From: Xylocopa sonorina
Taxonomy: Eukaryota; Arthropoda; Insecta; Hymenoptera; Apidae
Assembly (NCBI RefSeq): GCF_050948175.1
Contig: NC_135195.1
Coordinates: 8,522,001-8,586,000, forward strand
Length of the DNA: 64,000 nucleotides
Direction of reading: 5' to 3'
In this document: positions 28,201 to 42,488 of the stretch, in pieces
Position numbering within the stretch: position 1 is the stretch's first letter
Layout of the letters: each line of letters starts with the position of its first letter
Program-made: the position numbers and the translations under genes
The notes under the pieces: generated by a model
The model's input: the letters and a program-made list of their open reading frames with translations, nothing else
What the model was told of the DNA's origin: nothing
Databases searched by the model: none

Positions 28201-31200
28201 TTCGCGCGCGGGACGCGGACGAGCGTGTGCGTCGCGAGCCGCCGTATAAAATTCGGAGTTAAGTATAAACGAAAATGTCGACGATGGTGCGCGTGGAACG
28301 AGCGGAATCGCGGATCCCGCGCCGCACTTTGATGTCGTTTTTCTTCTGCGCCCTCTTCTGCGGGGGACCGACTGTTCTACATGGAATCTTGCGCTGTCGC
28401 GCTTTTGTCGCGCGAACGATGATTGATACTCTGATCGCTGCTTCGAGCTCCGGATAGCTTCGCATTCTCTGCTAATTAACCGGGACAATTTTCTAAGTGG
28501 AATAATCGTGGTCTCACTCGTTGGCCACGTATCCGTTTTCACTGTACTCGAGTATTTAACTATAAAATTCGATACTGTCTACGTTTCGACAGTGCGCTTT
28601 GCGAATTGTGTACACGATTAATCCGTGATGCTAGCCTGGCGACGATATTTACCGACTTTGTTCCGCGTTTCTTAGTTAATTCTTCGAAAAAAGTCCCATT
28701 GATACTTTTCCGTCATACAAGCCCTGAATGGAATTGTTACGTGCCATTGTGAAGAACGACTATTGTGCGAGTTTTGTTCTGCAACAAAAACGTATTTTCC
28801 TTCTGTCGTGCAGCCAATAGAGAACCGCATCGTTAACAACGGCAAACGAGATTATTTCGTCCATTCAGGACACCGCGATGGGGGGAGGTGGTGCGTCGCA
28901 ATTGTGATTTTCGCTATCTTCATTTTTCCAACTGAGCCTTTGTAGCCCATTTAGCTAGGGGTTCGTTACGTTACGTTTAACGCGTGGAGCCCAAAGTAAA
29001 GGAAGAGGAAGCGGCATCCAGTATGAAAGCCTTAATATAACGACGTTGTTTTCTTTATCAACGCGATATTCAATTTTTCGCTAGACAATTCCCCGTTCCC
29101 ACCTCCCCACCGTCTCGCTATTCGCTTTTTATTTCGCCACACATCGTTCATCTTTCACTTCTATTTCCTGATCCACCCCTAGAAACGTTATACCAACATT
29201 CCCTCGCCTATTATTCACCAATTTTCACTCGACCGGTTTCTCAATAACTCCATCTCCGATCCCTTCATTTCTCCAGTTTTTCACCATCCGCGATCCACCT
29301 TTTCATCGCTCGTTTCTCCGTTTAACGAAATAAAAGCCCACTGCCTCCCCACTATACCCCCAGGAACGGTTGTACGCTTAATCCTTTTTAATTCCGCGCG
29401 TTCGATCCTCGAGGTATTTGCTCGCCGCGCAAATACTCTCTTTTTTATGAATCATCGGCTGGCCATGGCGGAACGTTTCGAAATTGTAGCTAGTCAGTTT
29501 AGCGTAGCCTGGGTTCTTCGCAGCGCTCGAGAGGAGGCGGATCGTATCGATTCGTATCGGCAAACAGAGGAAGAGGACACGGACCGTAGTTAGCCGCAGA
29601 TATCCGTTATAATAAGCGGTGCAACGTAATACGCAGTCGGTTTTCTAAGCCCCTAAGGTCGATCCTCGCCGGCGCGCCGAGCCGGAGGAGCGTGGGTTGT
29701 GAGTGCTCTTTCGTGGTCGCGGTAATACGATAGAACTGTGCCAATAGCTGTACACCGTGCGGCAAAAGTTCGTGCGGCTTGGAAAACCTTCCTCCGTCAC
29801 GTCGAATGCCGGAACGAGTCTTCGGGCCATTGACGCTTCCAGCCACGATCCTTGGATTCGTATTACCGAATCGAGTCCGTGGAAAAATCGGTCAAGCGGA
29901 TTGTCGACGCATTGCCAATTCCTATTGTAACCGCAAACAGGTGTATAAATCCCTGTCTGAAACATCGAGCACGCTGGTAACATCTCGCTTGGTCATTACA
30001 ACGGAGAGGAACGAGCGAACGTTTTCTTCCCTGAGTTCGTTTCGCGCGAGATTCTTCGAGGTCGTCGAGATTTTTTAAACAGGAGAAAGGAAATATTATT
30101 AACCAAGTAGTGATTGCAGAGATTCAGAGGACACACGTGTAAGATCGAACAGGAGGAACGAAATTCAGAGGAAAAATTTTCAGCGAACCGATCAACGGCT
30201 CCGGATCAAAATGGTTTCCAGCGCGTATCGAACGACCAGGACAGAAAAGAGCGCTGCACCAATCGGCTTGTCTTGTATTACAAGCCATCCATTTCGTTCT
30301 ATCCTAAAAAGACAACGAGAAAGCAACAGCTCGAGTTGCTTATCCTCCTAGAGGTTCTCACCGCCACTGGCCAGTATTCCCAACTTAAGAGCATTTCAAT
30401 TTCCCTCGCGTCGAAGCTACCCCAGCGTCACGGAAAACTACCCTCCGTCGACTCTTGGAAGAGTGTAGGTTACATCTCTCTTCCTCTAACGACAATGTGA
30501 TAAATCGAACTCGCTCGATTCAGCGAGAAGAGCAATCTTTTCGTTTTTGATGAGTCGTTATAACGTAATTTCTGGTAAAGTAAAAAGGATACGTTTGTCT
30601 CTGCGCGATATCCCTCCCTTCGCTGTATTTATCTTTAATTTCCTATGAAATGAAAGTTAAATACAGTGGAGAAAGGGAGAGAGAGAAGAAATCTGTGGTG
30701 GCGCGATGCTGTCTGAAAACACTTAATTCTCTTTGATAGACTCGATTTATGCACGCTTCTTAAGAGTTCGCCGTAAACAGCATATTTGTATAGTACGGGC
30801 CCGTGTTTCAGTAAGCTGAGCTCGCGCGCGAAAGAAATTTACAGACGTATAAACACGGTAGCTCTCGTTCCGTCTGAAATCTTATTTTCTAAATCCTGAA
30901 TTGTTTGAACGTCTTCTTACCCGTAAATTTCATCTCGTCCCAAGAGAGATGATTCTCTTTACATGTTTTAATTGGAATCTCAGTGAAGTGCTGGGTAAAT
31001 TGAAAATTGTTTAATTGTTTTTTACAAGTGGAGGAAGTACGGCGATTGAAGAGACCTCTATACGACTCACTAATCGTACAAAGTGCATCTCGTCAGTGCC
31101 ACTAAAGAACAGCTTTAATTTGATCGATCGAGAAATAATTCACAGCCCACGCGATGCGCGTTCAACGAAAATCAGAATTCGTCAAAAATCAAGGTGCTGT

Positions 31201-34200
31201 TCGATATTTGAAACGACGCTCCAGCAAAGTTCTTCCCCTCTTTCCATCGATCGAACCAACTCCTGGGCTCTTTGAGCGTTAATGTGATTAAACTTTTAAT
31301 TTGCTAAAAAGCGAGAGCTCCGGGGGGGAGGGTGAAACGACGTCGGCTACTTCCCCGAGTTCATCCCCTGATATTTCACCTTTTTGTATCGAACGTCATT
31401 ACTTATTCGCCGTTCTTCCGCGCGTTGCCACGGCCGGATTTATCGGGTGAAAAATTCAGGATTGGAACGGCAGCCACGCCGGATCAGTTCCACGGCGGCA
31501 AATGGGAAACCGTTGTCCGCGTTAGAGGAATCAGTCGGCCGTCAACTATCTGCTACGACGGCTACACACACGCCCCTGGCCTGGCACGGCATGCGAATAA
31601 ATAGAGGCGGACTGCGTTTGCGGCGAGAGAGGCACAAGTTTTCGCCGCTGAGGGCCACTTTCACCCTCGCCCTTTTGTCTTCGGACGAGCGAGAAAGGGA
31701 TGACGGGAACTGGCCTTGGGCGGCCCAAACTCGTACCCCGTAGTTTGGCTGCAACGGCGCGGCGCAGCCTTCCATCGACTAATCTTCCAGAAGCGTCGTT
31801 TTACGGTTTCATTAAGCGACGCGCGCACCCTGATGGATAATGAAACGGTCCTGGCTACCTATCACCGTCGCGGATCCTTTGCAGGGTGAAACTTCTCTGC
31901 CGCCGCGACGGCTTCTGAAAGATTCCCTCAAACTTTAACGTGCACGCGAGCGAATGCAATTCCCTTAAGACGCGGATCCACCCCTTGAAGCGCGTCTGAA
32001 AGATGCGAGCGACGATCTCACGTTTTTAGCTGGGGCAAAGGGTGGAATTTCTGAAATTTAATCTAGAGTTGGTAGTAATTATTCGGTGGCTTTCTTTCTT
32101 CAGGCAGCGAGCGAACAATTTGGTATCTCAATCAATAATTTGGACCACTAACTATTGGGCTAGTAAATTCGAAAGTCTTGTATTTTTTGTTATACGCAAG
32201 TGTACACGTGTACAATAAAATATCGCAATAGCTAGCGCGAATAATTCGAAAATAATTCCTAATCCAGGCATTTCGAACGGACCTACTACTAAAATTTGTA
32301 CAACACTTTTATCAGGTCGCTCGTTATCGATTCGCGGTTACGTAAAAGTGAAACGTTTATCCCGTTCCATTTTATCGATATTTCAAATCACTCAAATTGC
32401 AACTCCACTCTGGACTTATCGCTCCTTGTGGTTAATTAAAAAAGCGCGAACCTACGTCGGTTTATTTATCGCGATTAACCCGGAGGTTCACGTGAATTCA
32501 CGAGTGGACTCTATGGGGACGCACGGCCCACCTTGGCTCGCTAATTGCCATCGACTCGAATTTAGGAAGTTCCCTGTAATCAGGATTGTTCATCCGCGCG
32601 TTCGCCTGCTTTTTCCCCTCCAATCTGATGGCGTTGTTGTCGACGTTTATTGGCGGTCTATGGTGACAGGTTCCGTCTCTTCGTTAGCTTCCAATTGGCG
32701 TCTTGATCCGTTGTCCTGTGTCAATCAAAAAGTCCATCGACGATGGAACACAGCAATTTTATTGATTTCTCCTTTAGCATCGGAAATTCGATTTCAGATT
32801 GAAGTTAATTAGTCATTCGTGGTGATCTCGCGAGAGTCGTTACATTTTCAATCGTGTTAATCGTTCGCTTTCAGAGCATGAATCACGACGTGAATTGTAA
32901 TAAGTAAAAAGTCGATGCGTTCTCGTCCTCCTTTTTTTTTCAGTCGTGTCTATAATAACCTTCGTCATCGACGCTTCGCAATGGTCGTTTTGCCTTCTTG
33001 CGATCGTTTCGATTGGCGCCTCGGTCATCCGCGGTTACGAACCAATCGAGCTTGACATTCATGCGTGCAAATGATGCATGCAGATTCTTGGGCTTCTTCG
33101 TACGACGCCGAAGACGATTCTCTTATGGCAAACCAATTAGAGGCTTATCGGAAGGAAATGTTCGAGTATGCATCATGGCAATTAACGGTTCATTAGGATC
33201 GATAAAACGACATAGTTTGCGCGCTAATCGATCCGTCATTGAAGTTTTAGCATCGATTTAATCGGAAATGAACCCTACAATCAGGAGGATGTTACGTATA
33301 TAATTAAAGAACGTATACATTGATAAAATGGACGGAGTAGATCGAATCGATGCGATCTCATGGACGAACGAGACGGAATCGAAATAGACATTTCGGATAA
33401 CAATTTATTTATGCGTTAACATTTATTATACAGAAGCTGCGACGGTGCGATTAGCTTTGCAACTTTTATTTACTTTGCGCCGACTGTTTTAATGAACGTA
33501 ACACATTTATACTCTCATTTGCTGTCTAATGAGGAACAGGATGTTCCCAAAGTAAAATAAATTGTCTTATCTTGACCTATTTCGTTCAGAATTAATTCAC
33601 AGATTTATATTCGCTAACAAGTTGTAGGAATTTTCTCTTTCCTTTAATGAGCGCTACGTAGAACAGAATTAAATAAGCTTCTTTTTTAGAATAACACGCA
33701 AAGCTCATTTATAAAGTCCAATTTCGAGGCGCGTAATTGTTTTCTGTTCCTTTTTATTCAAACATTTCGCGTGTCACTGAAACGTGCACGCATATTCACA
33801 GTTACACTGTGTTCACATATATTACTTTTATTTACACGTGCAATACCCTCGTACACGGTGTAGAATATATTTATTGCTTCGTTCTCCAATTTATGTAACA
33901 GATATTGGATCAAAATTTAAAGAAAAAACAAACGATTAAAAAAGGAGAGAAAGGGTTGACGAATATTTACCAAAAAAAGGATTCGAGTAAGCAAAACAAC
34001 ACGTAAGAAATTACCCTATCGATCTAGAAGGAAACAAGAGTCCAAAACCCAGATCGCACACAGAATTCACTCCAAGATACGCGGATTGGAACCGCGGCGG
34101 AACGATCCTTCGAATTCAGCTGCGGTTCTCGCGATTAGTCTCTCCAAAATTCCATACTCCCAATTAAACGACGTGTCAGTGCGCTTACGTGCGTTCTATT

Positions 34201-34209
34201 ATTTTTCTT

Positions 34210-34213
<4 letters not shown>
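19215..34213. other. Intron segment, central part
   Basis: No exon, RNA gene or mobile element is recognised over about 15 kb. AT-rich stretches lie at about 23200-23420 and 25380-26150. CpG-rich stretches lie at about 24900-25100, 28000-28300 and 29640-29900. One 10-bp-stem hairpin occurs at 20706-20728. The short open frames carry no cysteine spacing, transmembrane pattern or catalytic motif that I can name. Confidence 0.45.
20706..20728. repeat. Perfect hairpin, 10-bp stem and 3-base loop
   Basis: ATTCGTGTTT at 20706-20715 is exactly complementary to AAACACGAAT at 20719-20728, with loop ATC. Confidence 0.8.

Positions 34214-34274
<61 letters not shown>
34214..34274. repeat. (CT)n microsatellite, about 61 bp
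   Basis: This is the longest CT tract in the window, uninterrupted and on the plus strand. The poly(Leu-Ser) frames over it are repeat artefacts. Confidence 0.97.
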
Positions 34275-34276
<2 letters not shown>

Positions 34277-35533
34277 GGACACACCGTTCGATGCTACCAA
34301 CGGGTAGCCGCGTTTTGCCTGCTCGTTACCATTTGATTGGCGCCTTGGCTATCGATCCGCTCGCTGCCTCGGCCAGGCGACGTGTGTGCACGCGCGTGCA
34401 AATCGCTGAAAGCCAGGCGGCTCGTTCCGCGCGCAGAACCGGTCGACGATCACCGCCAATTGTAATGAGTTCATTAGCGCTGCGGGTCGTGGCGCGCGCG
34501 CGATTTTCTACTTTTTCGCCCCGGAAACAGTGACTCTTTTTCGCTTTTTATCCGGCGCTCGATTCAACAGCCAACCCGCTTGTACGCGCGGCAGCGTCGC
34601 GACACCGGTGAAACTGGGTTGACGCGATCTGTGGGAAGAGTTTCCAGTTCGTACGCCGATCGATTCTTTACTACGAACGCGAGATAGGAAACTTTCCGTG
34701 GTTTAACCCCTTCGATTGACGGTTCCCAACTTGGGGTACGCGTATCCATTGAAGAAGCGTTGTATTTGGAGATACGCGTAGGAACATTGATTTTGTGTGT
34801 TTCGAAGTTGGAGCAGAGTTGAAATACCAACAGTTACACAAATTGAAATTATTTTTCGAGTTCCAGAGAGCATAATTTGGAGGAATTCACTGAAAAGTAG
34901 TACCAAGTCGCTGATTCCATTTAACGCCAATTCTTTCTCCAACACCAGACGAACAGAGAACGTAACGCCGCGCAATACGTGGAGGCGCACCCAACTGCGC
35001 CGCGTATCTCCTTTGAAAGGTTAAATAATGTAAAATCACACAGGCAATCGCATCGAACGAAAGATTCACACCGCGGCGAACGAATCGCCTTTGTCACCCA
35101 GTCGGATCTCCCGTCTCATCCTCCGTTCGTGCGCGATCTCCGACCGTGGAGGCTCGCGTTTTCACCGCAGAAAGGGGAGAACATCGATCAACGGAGAACA
35201 AGGGGGTGGCGAAGGATAATAACGCGGAGGCGTGCCGCGCCGCGGTTCTCCACGGTCCATCCGTCGCGGACGAGGCGAATTCGCGGATTCGATGGGGAAC
35301 CGTGCGGCGCTCGTCAACTCGCTTTGACATCGCGCCGCATTAGAAAACGGTTAGTCACGCGAGTCCATTAACTCCTGTCTCACGATCGACGCCGCAGATT
35401 TGACGCGTGCCGTCCCCTTTAACGATACGCGCGGATACCACCCGTAACGGGCTCCGTCATGCCCGTTGAACACAATCGTCGAGGATGCTGGCCGAGCAAA
35501 AATTGTTTATCGGTGTTCCGCCACGAGAAAGGC
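34275..35533. other. CpG-rich intron segment
   Basis: No exon is recognised. CpG-dense blocks at about 34290-34570 and 35050-35480 flank a more AT-rich middle. Overlapping frames on both strands (for example 34979-35371 plus and 35094-35330 minus) look like products of stop-poor CpG-rich sequence. Confidence 0.45.
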
Positions 35534-35625
35534 CGTGCTTTATGAATAGAACGTTAACAAGATGCATCACGCGTGGATATGCGTCGCGCGAATCGAAGTC
35601 AGATCGCGTAGCGAGCTTTTGCAGA
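35534..35625. repeat. Local direct duplication, copy 1
   Basis: The segment aligns with 35752-35843 at a constant 218-base offset with few substitutions. It includes the shared TATGAATAGAACGTTAACAA and GATGCATCACGCGTGGATAT blocks. The similarity resumes at 35698 after about 72 bases absent from copy 2. Confidence 0.93.
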
Positions 35626-35751
35626 CGAACTTCCGGGCTGCGACGTGGTTAGTGGACTCGCGAGTGACTAGGGGTGCGGTCTTCGCAAAATCTGTCGAAT
35701 TTTCTTATCGATGACCATGCTGGTACTGGATTAATTCGCGGCTATCGTGAG

Positions 35752-35843
35752 CGTGTTTTATGAATAGAACGTTAACAAGATGCATCACGCGTGGATATGC
35801 ATCGCGTGAATAGGAGTCAGATCGCGTAGCGTGCTTTCGCAGA
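35752..35843. repeat. Local direct duplication, copy 2
   Basis: This is the second copy of 35534-35625. It continues directly into AATTTTCTTATCGATGA, which in copy 1 lies about 72 bases further on at 35698. Copy 2 therefore has an internal deletion, or copy 1 an insertion. Confidence 0.93.
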
Positions 35844-36445
35844 ATTTTCTTATCGATGATTACGTGACTACTGGATGTCTGTTTTGCGTGACAGAAGTTC
35901 GTTGATATAGAAATACTGATGCCATTGATAGTTTCTAACGAGACATCCGGATGTACCTTTTAAATCGTCGCAGGTATCCTGGTGTTGAGAAGTTGAGAAA
36001 GAAACGCGGTTAATTTAAGGGACAGAAGTATATATTTGGGAAATAGATAAACAAAAATGAATAATTCAAAAAGACTTCCATGGTCTTCTTCTATTCTTCG
36101 AGTCTTCAGGTAGTTTCAAAGCTTCGAGGGTTTCAGAGTTGCTGGAAGTTAGTGAAAGAACTTGAGTGTGTATACATGCTGACATTGTGGCAAGTGTGGC
36201 TAAGTTTCTGAAATTCCGGTGGATTCAGAGGCTTTCCATCAGCCTTTAGAAATTTCAATCACTTGGAACATGATACCAAAAGATATCATTAATATCATAG
36301 AATAATTCATTCGAGGGCTATTGTCGTTTGTGTACCACGAATTTTTAGTGATTTTATTCTCCATCGTTTCATCGATTTTTGAAAAATCCATGAAAACCTT
36401 GCGCGATCCGTATTTACTGTTACGTACACGTCCTCTGGATCGAGT

Positions 36446-36660
36446 TGTGTAAACCTAGAATGATTTACAGCCAGTCCTACGAGTCCTAGATGTTCTGCAC
36501 GGTATTCTGTAAACCTACGATGATCTGTATCGCGCGTCCGATGTATTCGAAGTGGCCTATATCAAGTTCTGCAACCCCGACGTGATTTATATCGCGTCCT
36601 GCGTGTGCGGGGTGGTCTGCGTTGGATTTCTCCGACCCCAAATTGGCGTGCATGAGATCG
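36446..36660. repeat. Degenerate ~60-bp tandem repeat (minisatellite)
   Basis: Units begin near 36446, 36506, 36567 and 36628, with spacings of 60, 61 and 61 bases. Each opens with a TCTGTAAACCTA-like block (TCTGCAACCCCG and TCTCCGACCCC in later units). The first three also carry an interior TGATTTATATCGCGTCC-like block. A weaker earlier unit may start near 36390. Units are diverged, so the array is old. Confidence 0.7.
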
Positions 36661-39600
36661 CACGTGTCTCATTTCGTAATAATTACACAGCAGAGCTGGT
36701 TATTAATTTCATAAAAGAATTCTTTCGTTTTTCTCTCACTGTAACTTCTGGTATCGTATCGATTATCTACCCTGAATGAATGCATTCTATAAAATACATT
36801 GAAATTCATATTAAAATTGTAGAATATTCCTTCTACAGTGCATAACGATGACGATCTGAATAAATGAATGCATTGAAAAATGTACGATCCTTTTGGAGAA
36901 TAATCATAATTCTGTAGTATCGTATCGCAGTGGTAAATTTGATTCTCGAAACGAATTAGAAATAGTTTGCACGTTTTTATAAAAGCTCGTCGCGTCAGTT
37001 TTGCTGGCGATTCGGTTGTTAACGTCGCCTAGTATTTTGTTCCACCCTAAAGACCCTGTTTCGCTTAACGATGTCACGTCCGCGGGGCGTTATAAAGGGG
37101 GTGTATCCACCGCGCGATACCGTGTAGGTATCTTATTTTGCGACAAAACGGAAGAAATAAATTGTCCGTAGTTAAGGGTCTCATAACGCATCCCGGGAGA
37201 TGTTGCACGCCAGAGTACACGGCTCGAAGAAAATTTTATCTTCCCCGCGACACTGGGAAAAATCCTTGTCTTGACTTCTTTTTTTTTCTCTTCGCTGTCG
37301 CGAAAGATGTACAGGTTGTTTTGCAAAACGTGCAAAGGTCTAAGATGATATTTTTATTGAACCTGTTGCGAACACCTTTTCATTTTATATTCGTCAACGT
37401 TGGATTTTACTGCATTCTTCTGTACCGCGAATATTGTTCACTGAGACGGTTTGTAAACGAAGCATACTTAAAAAAAATCTCTCGAGTATCTTCTTATGCG
37501 GGTAAAATTTTTCTCTAAATATTTCCTTAAAGTGTTGGAAAGTTGAAGTGTTGCAAATAATATATTTTAATTGGGGCAGATAAGCAATTCATGTTACATA
37601 TTGCGTCAAATACTCTTTCTAATTCTATGGTTGATAGTAAATCATCACCTATGTTTCAATCTTTTAATCATTTTCATTTTGTATACATTTTATCTGGAAG
37701 CAATATGAAGTAATTAAATATTGCATGTTGCGAGTTATAAAATTTCAACAGCATCGAAATAGAAGCTTAAAAAACAGATATAAATAGTGAATGTGGGAAA
37801 TATCAATTCGAAACAATAAATTTGATCGGTCTCCACGTATAAATCTTCAGGCTGAAAAGCAAATAACCAGGAAATCATTGTGAAAACGTTACTGCCGGCG
37901 TCGAGGATCCTCAGAAGTGATAAAACGAAATGAGCCGATAGCATCCGCTCGATCATCCTTGCCTCACGTTTCTATAAAAGGTTACAGCAGCTCGTAAAGG
38001 AAATCCAGACGATGCTGGTTCGTTGACTTTGCGAGCTGTTCACACAGGAACCAAAATTTCACGATTTAAAAAGACTCGAGCAAAAACGGTTTGATAAATA
38101 ATATCTTTTCGTGACAATAGTAACTTGTTCGTAATTAACGTGCGTTCTTTATTTGAGGGAAGAAATATTTTTAATGTCTCTCGAGTGTGCTCCCGCAATA
38201 ATTTCTATTTTAGTCGTCACACAATTGGAATTTTCAAGTAAACTAAGAATAAAAATCATAATTGTAAAAAGTATTATGTCCATCATATATTCACGTGAAT
38301 CACGAGGCCTTTCACGGGATGTCAAATGCAGATTTCTCTCGACAGGACGATTTACATCGAATCCCATGACTTTGCGCGGCCTATAAAAAATCAGAGACGC
38401 AGCCAGCAGCAGCTGGGAAGTTAGCCGCGATGGTGGTACTTTAATCGCGTCATAAAAGTAGAAACAAGAAAGCGCAGTCAACTTACCGGTGTTTCTTTTC
38501 CCTCGATAAATTAAGAACACTCCGCGGGTGCGCAAGTTTTCGCGGTTTTTCCTCGAACATTCCAAGGTTGCTTACCTATTTAAAGAACCGTTTGTTTCTG
38601 TGCTTCTTTTCGATTAAGGAACCACGAGGTAATATTTTTTAATTATTTTCGTCCGAGCGAGAAATTCTATAGCGAACCGCGGAAGTTGTTTTAAAACGAT
38701 GTTTGAAAACTCGTGAAAGTATCCAGACATTTATACGATAAATCAATGTTAAATATAAAACAAATCTGTCCGCGAATATTAATCGTTTAAAAATTGTAAT
38801 CACGAGAACGTTATCGAAAGAGGGACAAATTATCGATGAATCTGTGCGAATCGTCAAGTCGAGCAGAAATAAAGATAAAAATGGCCTCAAGGGGATAAAA
38901 CAGGTAACTTTTCCGCAAAGAGACACGAGAGAAAATATACAGTTGCGCAATACGTGGACCAACATAATCTTAAAGCCACGAAACGAAGAAACTCCCGGTT
39001 CGTTCCTCCTGTTCGTCGAGAACCTTTTTCTTGGACCACGTCTCCAGTTTATCTCTCTGGCTGCCCCCTATACTTATCCCGGTTTCCGTACACCGTGCAA
39101 CCGGCGGGAGTGGCGAACGTGAAACGAGATTTTTCGGCGATGCCGATCTCCAAGTTCACGGCGGACGAGTGGCGGCTCAAACGGCGGAGGGCGTAAAACT
39201 CTTTTAACGCCCATCGAGGTCGTCTGTAATTAAATCACGATCGCCTGGCTACCACGAGGAATCTAGGGTCGTGATCGTAATTTCTCCACCGCTGCGGGAA
39301 GCTTATCCAACCGACACCCGTTCGGCTCGCAACGTTACACGTGGTGTCTGTAAAAATCTTCAAACGTTCCTGGAAAAATTCTCGACGATGTAAAACAAAA
39401 AGAAAAAAATGGACGGCCGTCGAGTAATAAAACTGGAGGAATTTAAAAATAAATCGAATGAAAAGTATTCGAATTATCAGCAGACGGTGGTATAAAGTGG
39501 TGTGTAGGATATTCTCAATAATTGTAACAGTTTCATGGTTGATTTCAATTTTCGTTCAAATCGAAGATCGAGATTTTGTGAGAATTCTATGTTTGGTAAG

Positions 39601-42488
39601 AGTCGAACGACACTGGGAGCTTTCGATACGGACAGGTTGCACACTGGAAATCGAGTTATCTCGGTGGTTGTTTCCACGTCTGACATCCGGCCACTCCTAG
39701 CGAAATAGTTCACGTTTAATTCGCTGTTTTCAGTTTAGAAGTACGCTACGAGCTGTTACGGATTCGTGTCGTTTTTCTTCGAGGCGAATTAACGTGGCTC
39801 GTGTTTCTTGTTCGATAGCATTTGGGAATGGGGAGATTTATTATGCTAATTGTTAGTTGTGTGATATCAGAGCAGCTATTTATTTGTACGTGTACATCCA
39901 GTTTCAACTACATGATTATTTTATAATAATTCCTGGCTAATGTAGTAATTTTGATGACTTTAATATAATATTTTAGCTGATACAGGGCTTTACTGTGACT
40001 AAAAAAATCGTTTTAAATGATTGAACTCGCGCATGCATCCTCCACTAGCAATTCTTCGCGCGTAAGCATTTTTTCCTCTGCATCACCCTCGAAATATTTA
40101 ACGAACCACAACGATAATACCCATAGCCATTGCCTCTCAACAATTATACAATTCACACGATTTAATTATAATTTATCATCGTTCGTATCGAAATTTTCGC
40201 GCCCCCTGGGAACACATATCATTCGTCCCGTCAGCCAGATCAGCGAAACCGGTGCAATAAAAGGGTTGGCGAGGAGAGAAGAAAAAAAATGTTCCGGTCA
40301 GCGGCAATCGGAATTGGTACGCTCTTTTCCACGCCTCTCTTCAATCTCCCCGAGAATTATCTGCGATTCGAGCCGAACGCCGGGTCACGGGTTAATGCAA
40401 ACCATTAGTCTCGGAAACGAAAGGTCGCCGCGACGAAAAAGTGCACTCACCGCGAACAGGAAGACTCCGGAGCTTGCAAGTAACGAGGCTGTTGCTTCTA
40501 AAAGAGCGTATACCCTTCGCTACCGCCATTTCCTCCTGTCCTGATGGACGTGCATCTCGTTCGTTCTTGCTAACCTGGTGACTACGCGCATACACGTACA
40601 TACCTGCGAAACGTGGATACCACGACTGTTCCCTCGAGCACACGTAACGGATCGAGAAACTGTAGAAATAAATTTGGTGTGAGGGAGCGAGGGAGACGAG
40701 ACTCGTTGATTCGAGGATAAGATTCGTGTTTCATTGTGAACGATTAAGACGACGTGGACATTTTTCCAAATATTCAGAAAGAAAACTCGATAGTAAATTT
40801 CGATCCAATATTGAGAGATTCTTCTTCTTTATAATATTATTTCCTTTCTTATCTTTAATTTTGTAGCGAATTCAGTTTGATGTGGAAAAACGCTATATTT
40901 TCCTAGTACGAGAGATGGAATAAGAATTTCGCTAGTAGACACGTAGTAGTACTTAGGCAGGCTTCAAAATTCAGGATAAAACATAACTAGGTATTCTGTT
41001 TCAAATACGTGGTTGATTAAAAGATATACTTCTAACGATCGATTTCTATTTTTCTGGCAACTAAAAGTAGTATTTCTTTTTTTAAATTAGAGGTTTTCTT
41101 TCACTTAATTTCTCACGTATAAAAACATGATAAATTAGATTCGCAAAATTCTCATATTCTTGCCTTTTTGTATTTCCAACTTCAATAAATATTATTGGTA
41201 CTTATTATTCTTTCATCGAAAGAAATATATGTGCCAGTTCTCGATCCGCTCTGAAAGAATAAGGCCGTGGTAATTACGTATATACGTTTTGGACGTTCGT
41301 AGCCGGAAAAGGGTTAATGAATTCGTTACATCTCTTCTATGGAAGGAAGGTCTTTGTAGAACTCCATGTAATTACGAATAAGTGTACCGATGAGGAAAAT
41401 ACCCATTATGGTCGAAGAAATTTTCTCTCCTTATTACTTCCGCTTCTGTTGGTTAGAAGAACGGCCAATTGAATATATCTTCAACTTTGAAGTGCTGTTT
41501 CTCTGTTTCAGTAAAGAGAGAAAGAGAGAACTCGTATTACTCAATTAACACAAGATTTGTTCGCAATAATAACAGCGTACAGAGTACAGTATCGACAAAG
41601 TACTTGACACACATCCAACCCCTCGCCTTCCGTCTTCGTTTCATCCCTTTAATTCTGTGTGTCGCTTTAGAAGCAGGTATAACGTGGAAGAATTTTGTAG
41701 AAACGTTCTGCTTTGTACAGAATTATTGACTGATCGTGCATAATCCTGTAGATGCGAATTGCAGCGTGTGAAGAAGTGTTTAATTAAATTTGCACCGTTC
41801 ACTCTGAATTCCACAACGCGCGTGTCTAAACTAGACACGTCTGTCAGAGAATATCCCACTCTACTTCCAAATAGATCTCTCCGTCAGCTTTATGCGTAGT
41901 TTATATGTTTCCACTTCAGACACTGGGACAAAGCGATCGATTTATTAGAATAAATGGTTCTTAAATTGATATGCGATTACTTCCGATTTGCTTCGTGGAA
42001 AAATAGCAAAGAATCGAGTTAAAGCAGGTCACTGAGGTGACGCGAAGGGAACCAGAGGACGTAGAGGAAACTACCCTCTTTCGAACTTGAAACAGCCCAA
42101 TTTGGTATACACATTTCTCCACTTTTGCTTTGTCAGAGCGAGGAGTAAACGTTGCTGTCCACTTCCAGCGTGTTTGATAATCTCTCGAAGGATCGTCCAG
42201 CGATCGACTCGTTTCCTGCTGATCGTGATCGTTGCTATCGGTTCTGTTCGAGAGCGGGAGGAAGGATCAAGAAATTCGTCGGCCTTCTTACGAGGCAATC
42301 CGTGAAACGGGATTAACGAGTAAAGTTCGTTTCGTTCGGGCTCGCTGGCGGCGTCGGTGGAGCGTTAATGAACCATAGTTCGCTGATTCGACGATGAGCA
42401 TTCGGGAGTTAATCGTCCGCGCCACGAAAGCAATTTTGCCAGCTCGACTTGTTTCGCTCGATAAGGTCTCTCGAGGCGATTGTAGTTT

